A stretch of 19,315 bases of DNA, taken from positions 1 to 19,315 of the forward strand of contig PAVA01000076.1 of NCBI GenBank assembly GCA_002712945.1, given 5' to 3'. The notes under the pieces are model-generated. The model was not told the origin of the DNA. It saw only the letters and a program-made list of their open reading frames with translations, and made no database searches. The stretch's first letter is position 1, and every line of letters starts with the position of its first letter. This DNA comes from Citromicrobium sp. (GTDB lineage: Bacteria > Pseudomonadota > Alphaproteobacteria > Sphingomonadales > Sphingomonadaceae). A program made the translations under genes and the position numbers. Shown here piece after piece: positions 1-8,543 of this stretch.

Positions 1-634
1 TGAAGAGGCCCACCGCGTCGCCGAAATCGGTGGTCTTGGAAGCGATCGCATTGGAGGCCCCGACGCGGGGGGCGCCGTCGCACTTCTCCTCGCTGCCCGC
101 GGTGACGATCGTGGTCAGCCCGAAGGCCTTGCCGAGCATGATCGCCATCGTGCCGATTCCGCTCGTGCCGCCGTGGACCAGCAGCGTCTCCCCGTCGCGC
201 GCCATCCCGCGCTGGAAGACATTGTGCCACACGGTGAACAGGGTTTCGGGCAGCGCCGCGGCTTCCGCCAGGGTCAGCGCATCGGGCACGGGCAGGACAT
301 GCCCCTCGGCCACCACGCAATATTCGGCATAGGCCCCGCCGGGCGTCAGCGCGCAGACATGCTCGCCCAGCCGCGCGGGATCGACCCCCTCGCCCACGGC
401 CACGATCTCTCCCGAAGCCTCCAGCCCGAGAATGGGCGAAGCTCCCGGTGGCGGCGGATAGAGCCCGGCACGCTGGATGCAGTCGGGCCGGTTGACCCCG
501 GCATAGGCGAGCTTGAGCAGCACCTCGCCCTTGCCGGGCTGCGGGACCGCGACGCCTTCCTCCAGCACCAGAACCTCGGGGCCGCCATTGCCGGACATCC
601 CGATGGCGCGCATTGTTTCGGGCACGGTTTCCAT
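1..634 (-). CDS. NAD(P)H:quinone oxidoreductase, PIG3/QOR-type medium-chain dehydrogenase (3' end outside window)
   Basis: A zinc-independent medium-chain dehydrogenase/reductase, expected to reduce quinones or other alpha,beta-unsaturated carbonyls with NADPH in the cytosol. About 211 of the usual ~325 residues are visible; the C-terminus runs off the window. The GroES-like N-terminal domain shows NRPDCIQRAGLYPPPPGASP at about residues 48-67, a signature of the human PIG3-like quinone oxidoreductase group. The Rossmann nucleotide-binding motif HGGTSGIGT is at about 154-162. No catalytic zinc cysteine/histidine set is apparent, which fits quinone reductases rather than alcohol dehydrogenases. 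The ATG at 634 is preceded on the minus strand by a strong GGGGGGAG (641-648) at a suitable distance; the next in-frame Met (residue 8) lacks this. The gene is divergent from the DUF1192 gene. The exact substrate cannot be read from the sequence. Confidence 0.88.
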   Translation of the reverse strand, partial: METVPETMRAIGMSGNGGPEVLVLEEGVAVPQPGKGEVLLKLAYAGVNRPDCIQRAGLYPPPPGASPILGLEASGEIVAVGEGVDPARLGEHVCALTPGGAYAEYCVVAEGHVLPVPDALTLAEAAALPETLFTVWHNVFQRGMARDGETLLVHGGTSGIGTMAIMLGKAFGLTTIVTAGSEEKCDGAPRVGASNAIASKTTDFGDAVGLF

Positions 635-743
635 TCGTTCTCCCCCCGGAGGGCGCGACAATATCGCACCAGTGACCAAGCTAAGCGGCCCGTAGCTTCA
701 CGGCGCATTGACAGCAACCGGGAGTGGGGGGAGAGTGAGCCGC

Positions 744-950
744 ATGGAAGAAGACGTCGGCCCCCGCCCCACCAGCGATGCGGCCAGCCTGCTGGCTGCC
801 GACGATCTTTCGCGCCTTTCGCAATTCGAACTCGACGAGCGGATCCGCCTGCTGCAGGTCGAGATCGCACGGGTCGAGCAGCACCGGCTGAAATATTCCC
901 AGCAGCGCAGCGCCGCAGAAGCGCTGTTTTCGAGGAAAAGCGGGGAATGA
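744..950 (+). CDS. DUF1192 family small protein
   Basis: A 68-residue acidic protein with the DUF1192 layout: a short variable N-terminus, then a helix around LSRLSQFELDERIRLLQVEI, and a conserved end with RSAAEALF. The helical core has coiled-coil character. The family is widespread and small in alphaproteobacteria and has no established function. The ATG at 744 follows GGGGGAGAG (726-734) with 9 bases between; an in-frame GTG at 735 is a possible alternative. A TTGACA lies at 708-713, but no -10 sits at the right distance. About 150 bases separate it from clpA, and nothing recognisable lies in that spacer. Confidence 0.75.
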   Translation: MEEDVGPRPTSDAASLLAADDLSRLSQFELDERIRLLQVEIARVEQHRLKYSQQRSAAEALFSRKSGE

Positions 951-1104
951 GAGCTGTGCGCCCTTCGCACGCGCCCCCTTCACATCGGCCTGATGGCCAC
1001 CAATATTTGTCGCATGCCGTTCACCCCGCGCTCACCCCTTTGCGCGAAACTCCGGTGACATTTCGCAGCCCCTTGGCCCGCTGCCAGACCCCGCAGGATA
1101 CCTG

Positions 1105-3468
<2,364 letters not shown>

Positions 3469-3493
3469 GCCCGCGCGTTAACGCCATTTAGTC

Positions 3494-3574
3494 TCACGCA
3501 AAGACGCGAAGAGGTTGGTCGGTGGTTCGCATGTCGCCGACACCCGGGTGGTCCCTCTTTGCGCCTTAGCGTGA
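3494..3574. repeat. Imperfect 20-bp inverted repeat in the clpA-exonuclease spacer
   Basis: The left arm at 3494-3513 (TCACGCAAAGACGCGAAGAG) and the right arm at 3555-3574 (CTCTTTGCGCCTTAGCGTGA) are inverted copies matching at 17 of 20 positions. They enclose about 41 bases that include the perfect palindrome CACCCGGGTG (3541-3550). The element fills a noncoding gap and would fold into a long hairpin. It resembles the short palindromic intergenic repeats (REP- or MITE-like) common in sphingomonads; that resemblance is from memory. No transposase is present. Confidence 0.6.
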
Positions 3575-3643
3575 TGCATTTTCAGGGCTGTCGCCCGCGC
3601 GCAGGCTGGAACCGAGCGAGCTCGAACTCCATTTGAATTGCCG

Positions 3644-4675
3644 ATGCCCGCCCCCTTTTCCTGGATCGAGCCGCACCCGCACGGCATCCATGTGGTGCCC
3701 GCCGATGCCTGGGTCGATCCCTCGCGCCCGGTCGACAGCGCGCTGGTCACCCATGGCCACGCGGACCATGCACGCGGCGGCCACGGGACGACATGGGCGA
3801 CGCCCGAGACGCTCGCCATCATGGAACTGCGCTACCGAACGGGGGCTGAGGACGATGCAGGCGAGATTCCGCACAAGGCGATGCCCGTGCAGTATGGCGA
3901 GACGATCCGCCTGACGGGCGGCGTCGATGCGACCTACATTCCGGCCGGCCACGTGCTCGGCAGCGCGCAGATTTTGCTCGAACATGCGGGCGAGCGGATC
4001 GTGGTCACCGGCGACTACAAGCGACGCCCCGATCCGACCTGCCCGCCCTTCGAGCCGGTGCCGTGCGACATCTTCATCACCGAGGCGACCTTCGGCCTGC
4101 CGGTCTTCACCCACCCGCCGATCAAGGGCGAGATCGCGAAGCTGACCGACCGGCTCGCCGCGCACCCGGACTCATGTGTGCTCGTGGGCGCCTATGCGCT
4201 GGGCAAGGCGCAGCGGGTCATCGCGGAACTGCGCGCCGCAGGGCATTCGGACCCGATCTATCTCCACGGCGCGATGGAGAAGATGTGCCGCCTCTACGAA
4301 GAACACGGCGTCGATCTGGGCGAACTGCGGCTGGTGAGCGATCACGCCAAGGACGACATGCGCGGCCACGTGGTGGTCTGCCCGCCATCCGCCCTCAACG
4401 ATCGCTGGAGCCGCCGCCTGCCCGATCCCGTAACCGCCATGGCGTCGGGCTGGATGCGGGTCCGTCAGCGCGCGCGGCAGCGCAATGTCGAGCTGCCGCT
4501 GATCATCTCCGATCATGCCGACTGGGGCGAGCTGACCGACACGATCCGCGAGGTCGACCCGCAGGAGACATGGATCACCCACGGCCGCGAGGAAGCGCTG
4601 CTGAGATGGTGCCAGCTGCACCAGAAGCCCGCCCGCGCGCTGGCCATGGTCGGCTACGAGGACGAAGATGACTAG
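3644..4675 (+). CDS. Ligase-associated metallo-beta-lactamase-fold DNA exonuclease
   Basis: A 343-residue protein of the 'DNA ligase-associated exonuclease' group, in the metallo-beta-lactamase/CPSF nuclease-like superfamily. It is presumed to process DNA ends for the ATP-dependent ligase encoded at 5252. The metal-binding signature HGHADH lies at residues 37-42, followed by another His at 47. Further conserved blocks are AGHVLGSAQILLEH, VTGDYKRRPDPTCPPFEPVP, SDHADW, and ITHGREEALLRW near the C-terminus. The length is normal for the family. The ATG at 3644 is preferred; an in-frame TTG at 3638 would add two residues, and neither has a strong ribosome-binding site. In many bacteria this gene sits with a ligase, an Lhr-like helicase and a metallophosphoesterase; only the ligase is found here. 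Confidence 0.9.
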   Translation: MPAPFSWIEPHPHGIHVVPADAWVDPSRPVDSALVTHGHADHARGGHGTTWATPETLAIMELRYRTGAEDDAGEIPHKAMPVQYGETIRLTGGVDATYIPAGHVLGSAQILLEHAGERIVVTGDYKRRPDPTCPPFEPVPCDIFITEATFGLPVFTHPPIKGEIAKLTDRLAAHPDSCVLVGAYALGKAQRVIAELRAAGHSDPIYLHGAMEKMCRLYEEHGVDLGELRLVSDHAKDDMRGHVVVCPPSALNDRWSRRLPDPVTAMASGWMRVRQRARQRNVELPLIISDHADWGELTDTIREVDPQETWITHGREEALLRWCQLHQKPARALAMVGYEDEDD

Positions 4676-4700
4676 GGCCGCCCACCCGGGCGGGCGGCCC
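4675..4700. terminator. GC-rich hairpin between convergent genes, possible bidirectional terminator
   Basis: GGGCCGCCC (4675-4683) and GGGCGGCCC (4692-4700) form a perfect 9-bp stem around an 8-base loop. It begins at the last base of the exonuclease stop codon and ends 9 bases before the stop of the convergent DUF1842-like gene. Neither side has a clear run of T, so intrinsic termination is plausible but not proven. Confidence 0.5.
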
Positions 4701-4709
4701 GTCATTCGA

Positions 4710-5099
4710 TCAGCTGCCGGTACTGGTCACATTGCAGCGGCTCATCCGGTTGTGGCCGAAGGTGTAGCTGCCAGTGCCGTTCCAGCTCTTGTCGACCGCC
4801 AGCGCGGCGGAAAACGGCACGAGATAGGTGCCGATCGCGGGCGGCGGGACCGACTGCGCATAGTATCCGGTCAGCGAGACCAGCAGGCTGTCCTCGCCGA
4901 ACCCGGTGTGATGGATCGATCCGCTCACCGGGAACTCGTGCTCGCCGCCCTGCACCGCCTGCGTCAGCGTGACCTGCCCGTTGACCTCGCCATTGGTGGC
5001 GTTGACGCCGAGCTTGAGCGTGAGGTTGGGCGCCCCCGGCATCGCTCCCCCTTCGGGTGCGACTTCGAGATCGACGATATAATATCCGACTTCAGCCAT
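4710..5099 (-). CDS. DUF1842-like small protein of unknown function
   Basis: A 129-residue protein with no signal peptide or transmembrane segment. The start MAEVGYYIVDLEV, then PGAPNLTLKLGVNATNGEVNGQVTLTQAV, an alternating strand pattern, and a closing WNGTGSYTF block resemble DUF1842 domain proteins, which I recall as short bacterial proteins of the same length and order. It appears to be an all-beta domain. The family has no assigned biochemical role. The ATG at 5099 is preceded on the minus strand by GGGGAGAA at a good distance, so the start is well supported. The gene lies antisense between the exonuclease and ligase genes and is divergent from the ligase, with 152 bases between. Family membership is by eye and only moderately sure; the reading frame itself is secure. 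Confidence 0.7.
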   Translation of the reverse strand: MAEVGYYIVDLEVAPEGGAMPGAPNLTLKLGVNATNGEVNGQVTLTQAVQGGEHEFPVSGSIHHTGFGEDSLLVSLTGYYAQSVPPPAIGTYLVPFSAALAVDKSWNGTGSYTFGHNRMSRCNVTSTGS

Positions 5100-5111
5100 C
5101 GGTTTGTTCTC

Positions 5112-5150
5112 CCCGTATGCGGGCAGCCGACAATCGGCGCCCGTATGCGG
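5112..5150. promoter_or_regulatory. Direct repeats flanking a palindrome in the DUF1842/ligase divergent spacer
   Basis: CCCGTATGCGG occurs at 5112-5122 and again, identically, at 5140-5150, a 28-base period. Exactly between the copies lies GCCGA-CAA-TCGGC (5126-5138). Two identical half-sites around a small dyad between divergent genes resemble an operator, but the regulator is unknown. Confidence 0.4.
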
Positions 5151-5251
5151 AGGCTACCGCGAACCGGGGGCGGGAGGGGCGCGACTGGCTCGGCTTTGGA
5201 GCCAAGTGCCGGAAAATCCGGTCCATTTCGGCGGATTGGGCGAGCAACCTG

Positions 5252-6844
5252 ATGGAGCAATTCGCCGCCCTGATCGACGCGCTCGTCTATACCCGCAGCC
5301 GCAACGAGAAGCTGCGGCTGATCGGCGAGTACCTGCGCGCCACGCCCGATCCCGATCGCGGCTGGGCGCTGGCAGCGCTCAGCGACGGGCTCGACTTTCC
5401 GGCGGTTAAATCCTCGACCATCCGCAACATCCTGAAGGAACGCGTCGACCCGGTGCTGTGGACGCTGAGCCGCGATTTCGTGGGCGACACGGCGGAAACC
5501 GCCAGCCTGTTATGGCCCCAGCCCGATGACCCTCCTTCGCCACCCAGCGTGAGCGAGACGGTCGAACTGCTGCAGGGCATGACGCGCAAATCGGCGCTGG
5601 TCGAACTGCCCGCGCTGCTCGACCGGCTCGATGTCTCGGGCCGCTACGCGCTGCTCAAGCTCGCCACCGGCGCGATGCGGATCGGGGTTTCGGCGCGGCT
5701 GGCCAAGGTCGCTTTCGCCGATGCCTTCGATGTGGCCGTGGAGGACGTCGAGGAATACTGGCACGGCCTCAGGCCCCCCTACCCCGAACTCTTCGCCTGG
5801 GCCGCCGAGGGCGCGGACCCGCCCGACATGGCGGATATCCCGCTGTTCAAGCCCTTCATGCTCGCCCATCCGCTCGAAGACACCATCGTCAGCCTCGACG
5901 ACTACGTCGCCGAGTGGAAGTGGGACGGGATCCGGGTGCAGCTTGTCCACGCAGGGGGCGAGACACGGCTGTTTTCGCGCGGCGGCGACGATATCTCGCA
6001 CACTTTCCCCGAAATGCTGCCCGCGCTCGCCTTCCCCGCGATCCTCGATGGCGAATTGCTGGTGCAGGGGACCACGCAGGGCGGAGAAGCAGGCGGCGCG
6101 GCGAGCTTCAACGCGCTCCAGCAGCGGCTCGGCCGCAAGACCGTCAGCAAAAAGATGCTGGCGGAAAGCCCCGCCTTCGTGCGCGTCTACGATGTCCTCT
6201 CGCTCGAGGGAGAGAACCTGCGCGACAGGCCGTGGCACGAGCGGCGCGCGGTGCTCGAAGCGCTCATGGCCCGGCTGCCCGACACGCGCTTCGACCTCAG
6301 CGCAATCGTCGAGGCGCGCGATTTCGAGCATCTGGCGCAAATCCGCGAAGGCGCGCGCGACGATGCGATCGAAGGGCTGATGCTCAAGCTTCGCGACAGC
6401 CCCTATGTGCCGGGGCGCCGGACGGGCCTTTGGTACAAGTGGAAGCGCGACCCGCTGCTGGTCGATTGCGTGCTGATGTATGCCCAGCGCGGCAGCGGCA
6501 AGCGGTCGAGCTTCTATTCGGACTACACCTTCGGCTGCTGGGATGGCGAGCCGGATGCGGGCGCCGAGCTATTGCCTGTCGGCAAGGCCTATTCGGGCTT
6601 CACCGATGCCGAGCTGAAAAGAATAGACCGGCATGTGCGGCAGAACACGGTCAACCGCTTCGGCCCGGTGCGCGAGACCGACAAGAGCCTGGTGTTCGAG
6701 GTGGCGTTCGACTCCGTCCACGCCAGCAAGCGCCACAAGAGCGGCCTGGCGATGCGCTTCCCGCGCATCCACCGCATCCGGTGGGACAAGCCCGCGCACG
6801 AGGCCGACCGGATCGAGGCGCTGCAGGCGTTGATCCGCGACTGA
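5252..6844 (+). CDS. ATP-dependent DNA ligase, PP_1105 / 'cisplatin damage response' type
   Basis: A 530-residue ligase that seals DNA nicks using ATP, distinct from the replicative NAD-dependent LigA. An N-terminal DNA-binding helical domain (about 1-200) precedes the nucleotidyltransferase core. The adenylation motif EWKWDGIR contains the catalytic lysine K223. Other motifs are DGE at 266-268, EGLMLK at 374-379 and YKWK at 395-398. A C-terminal OB-fold follows and ends near the stop. Length and order match the ligase family that travels with the metallo-beta-lactamase exonuclease and often an Lhr-like helicase and phosphoesterase. The start at 5252 (MEQFAALIDALVYT) matches the usual N-terminus; the frame stays open about 195 bases upstream, but that stretch is low-complexity and unlike the family. 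No strong ribosome-binding site precedes the ATG. The helicase and phosphoesterase partners are absent from this window. Confidence 0.92.
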   Translation: MEQFAALIDALVYTRSRNEKLRLIGEYLRATPDPDRGWALAALSDGLDFPAVKSSTIRNILKERVDPVLWTLSRDFVGDTAETASLLWPQPDDPPSPPSVSETVELLQGMTRKSALVELPALLDRLDVSGRYALLKLATGAMRIGVSARLAKVAFADAFDVAVEDVEEYWHGLRPPYPELFAWAAEGADPPDMADIPLFKPFMLAHPLEDTIVSLDDYVAEWKWDGIRVQLVHAGGETRLFSRGGDDISHTFPEMLPALAFPAILDGELLVQGTTQGGEAGGAASFNALQQRLGRKTVSKKMLAESPAFVRVYDVLSLEGENLRDRPWHERRAVLEALMARLPDTRFDLSAIVEARDFEHLAQIREGARDDAIEGLMLKLRDSPYVPGRRTGLWYKWKRDPLLVDCVLMYAQRGSGKRSSFYSDYTFGCWDGEPDAGAELLPVGKAYSGFTDAELKRIDRHVRQNTVNRFGPVRETDKSLVFEVAFDSVHASKRHKSGLAMRFPRIHRIRWDKPAHEADRIEALQALIRD

Positions 6845-6907
6845 TCCGCGACTTATCCCCGCGCCCCGCCGCTTCAATTCGCCGCTGGCTGGGTGTAGCG
6901 ACGGGCC

Positions 6908-7549
6908 ATGCAACGCTTCTCCCCCACGCAGCGCCGCTTTGCCTATGCCGTCGCTGCGCTGGCCGGGTTCGTCGATGTCACCGGCTTCCTCCAGCTCGAC
7001 GGCTATTTCGTTTCCTTCATGACCGGGAACACCACGCTGCTGGCGCGCGATCTCGCAGGCGGGATGGCGCGCGTCGCGGTGCCCGCGCTGCTGATCGCCG
7101 GGTTTGTCATCGGGGTCACGGCGGGGACGCTGGTGGGCGACCGCTGGCCCGGCAGGCGCAAGCCCGTCGTCACCGGCCTGGTTGCCGGGGCGCTGGTCTG
7201 CGCCGCGCTGGCCAGGGCGCTCGACCAGAACGAGATTTCGCTCGCCCTGCTGGTGATGGCGATGGGCGCGCTGAACACCGCGCTCAGCGCCAATCGTGCC
7301 AACCCCGTCGGCTTGACCTACATGACCGGCGCCCTGGTGCGGACGGGGCAATTGCTGGCCGACCGGATCGGCGGAGACCGCAGCGCCAACCCGCTGCCCT
7401 TCGCCCTGTTGTGGGTGAGCCTGCTGACAGGGGCGGTGTGCGGAGCTTTCGTGGGCCTGAGCTGGGGCGCGGCATCGCTGTGGCTCGCAAGCGCCATCGC
7501 GCTGGCGCTGTGCGCGGCGGCCACCCGCATCTCCGGAAGACCCGCCTAG
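6908..7549 (+). CDS. DUF1275 (YoaK-type) integral membrane protein
   Basis: A 213-residue hydrophobic protein with about six predicted transmembrane segments (roughly 11-30, 56-77, 88-104, 111-125, 166-184 and 188-206). The family signature GFVDVTGFLQLDGYFVSFMT is at 20-39, followed by GNTT. A second block, NPVGLTYMTGALVR, lies at about 132-145. The biochemical role of the family is not established; some members are suspected transporters. It starts 63 bases after the ligase gene on the same strand, so read-through from the ligase is possible. Its stop overlaps that of the convergent DUF167 gene: both TAG codons share the palindrome CTAG at 7546-7549. Confidence 0.85.
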   Translation: MQRFSPTQRRFAYAVAALAGFVDVTGFLQLDGYFVSFMTGNTTLLARDLAGGMARVAVPALLIAGFVIGVTAGTLVGDRWPGRRKPVVTGLVAGALVCAALARALDQNEISLALLVMAMGALNTALSANRANPVGLTYMTGALVRTGQLLADRIGGDRSANPLPFALLWVSLLTGAVCGAFVGLSWGAASLWLASAIALALCAAATRISGRPA

Positions 7550-7824
7550 AGCGAAACATCCAGCACCTTCTCGCGCGCGGTCGCGCCTCGCAGGATGCGG
7601 CAGCGCGATTTCGGAATGCCGAGCGCCCTGGCGACCAGCGCCTCAACCGCCGTATTGGCCGCGCCGTCCTGCGGCTTTGCGCGCACCTTTACCTGCACCG
7701 CATTGCCGGTGATGGACACACTCTCGGTCCGTGCGCCGGGGGTCACCCGGACGCGCAACTCGCCTGCGGTAACCAGCGCGCGCAGCGCGACGGCATCGGG
7801 AAGATCTGCCTTAGGGCGCGCCAT
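7546..7824 (-). CDS. DUF167 / YggU family protein
   Basis: A 92-residue soluble protein with the DUF167 core: ELRVRVTPGARTESV, VQVKVRAKPQDGAANTAVE, then LGIPKSRCRILRGATAREKV and a short C-terminus. This alpha/beta fold has known structures but no firmly assigned function. The ATG at 7824 gives the usual length; the frame stays open further upstream, but that part does not look like protein of this family. The ribosome-binding site is weak. It is separated by about 150 noncoding bases from the carbonic anhydrase gene on the same strand and converges on the DUF1275 gene with overlapping stops. Confidence 0.85.
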   Translation of the reverse strand: MARPKADLPDAVALRALVTAGELRVRVTPGARTESVSITGNAVQVKVRAKPQDGAANTAVEALVARALGIPKSRCRILRGATAREKVLDVSL

Positions 7825-7927
7825 CGCGAGCCGCGCCTCTGCGCGCTGTCCTACAGGCGTCGACTCGTGGCATGGCAGGATCGCTCTTTCGCATCGTCGT
7901 CTTCGCTTCGTGCGCACCCAATCGCAA

Positions 7928-7944
7928 GGGAGAGAAATTCTCCC
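7928..7944 (-). terminator. Small hairpin downstream of the gamma-carbonic-anhydrase gene
   Basis: GGGAGA (7928-7933) and TCTCCC (7939-7944) form a 6-bp stem with a 5-base AT-rich loop, 30 bases beyond the stop at 7974. On the minus strand it is followed by TTGCGATTGGG rather than a T-run, so termination is only a possibility. Confidence 0.3.
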
Positions 7945-7953
7945 CCTGAACAC

Positions 7954-7971
7954 TGTGTCAGGTGTGTCAGG
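7954..7971. repeat. Perfect 9-bp tandem duplication
   Basis: TGTGTCAGG is present twice head to tail (7954-7962 and 7963-7971), immediately outside the carbonic anhydrase stop codon. Cause and function are unknown. Confidence 0.6.
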
Positions 7972-7973
7972 CG

Positions 7974-8543
7974 CTATGCGCTCTCGGCCACCGCCGCCGC
8001 ATGATGCTTCGCGTTTTCGGCATAATGCGCGACGCCCAGCTGCATGCCCGCAATCGCCGCATCGTCGAGATCGCGCATCTTGCGCGCAGGGCGCCCGCCC
8101 CACAGCTCGCGTTCGCCCATCACCTTGGTCTCGGTCAGCATCGCGCCGGCCGCCAGCATCGCATCGCTGGCGATCACCGCCTTGTTCATCGCAATCGCAC
8201 CGAGGCCGACGAAGCCCCGGTCGTGGATCGTGCAGCCGTGGACCATCGCCATGTGGCCGATCAGCACGTCGTCGCCGATCACCAGCGGGCACCCGTCGGG
8301 ATACTGGGGCGAGGGCGCATCGCAATGGAGCACGCTGCCGTCCTGCACGTTGGTCCGCTCGCCGATGGTGATCGTGCTGACATCGGCGCGCAGCACGCAA
8401 TTGTACCAGATGGAGCTGCCCGCCCCGATGGTCACATCGCCCACGATCACCGTGCCGGGCGCGATGAAGGCGCTTTCGTGGATGCGCGGCGTCTTGCCGT
8501 GGATCGGGATCAGGCGCACGCCCGGTCGATTGGTGTCGGTCAT
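7974..8543 (-). CDS. Gamma-class carbonic anhydrase-like hexapeptide-repeat protein
   Basis: A 189-residue left-handed beta-helix protein of the gamma-carbonic anhydrase family (YrdA/PaaY/CaiE-like), expected to form trimers and perhaps hydrate CO2. Hexapeptide repeats run from about residue 27 to 140 (for example APGTVIVGDVTIGAGSSIW and VIGDDVLIGHMAMVHGC). The three histidines that bind metal in Methanosarcina Cam correspond to H73, H97 and H102. The C-terminal helix covers about 150-189. Many members lack demonstrable carbonic anhydrase activity, so the enzymatic call is from family resemblance. Its ATG overlaps the stop of the upstream membrane/spermidine-synthase-like gene as ATGA (8540-8543), which implies translational coupling. 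It is the last gene of the minus-strand operon. Confidence 0.9.
   Translation of the reverse strand: MTDTNRPGVRLIPIHGKTPRIHESAFIAPGTVIVGDVTIGAGSSIWYNCVLRADVSTITIGERTNVQDGSVLHCDAPSPQYPDGCPLVIGDDVLIGHMAMVHGCTIHDRGFVGLGAIAMNKAVIASDAMLAAGAMLTETKVMGERELWGGRPARKMRDLDDAAIAGMQLGVAHYAENAKHHAAAVAESA

Noticed and set aside
655..667. GCGA-CAATA-TCGC dyad between the quinone oxidoreductase and DUF1192 genes, with a TTGACA at 708-713
   Set aside because: A 4-bp dyad is not significant, and the TTGACA has no -10 at the right distance.
3479..3493. TTAACGCCATTTAG, resembling a degenerate CtrA site after clpA
   Set aside because: The second half-site is imperfect and the spacing is off by one, unlike the exact site at 14655.
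7872..7949. A 25-residue plus-strand ORF (MAGSLFRIVVFASCAPNRKG...) in the DUF167/carbonic anhydrase spacer
   Set aside because: No usable ribosome-binding site or promoter, and it is too short to distinguish from chance.
5914..8004. A 696-codon plus-strand open frame crossing the ligase, the DUF1275 gene and a convergent gene
   Set aside because: It ignores three well-supported genes and their boundaries, and its Arg/Ala-rich translation has no family resemblance.
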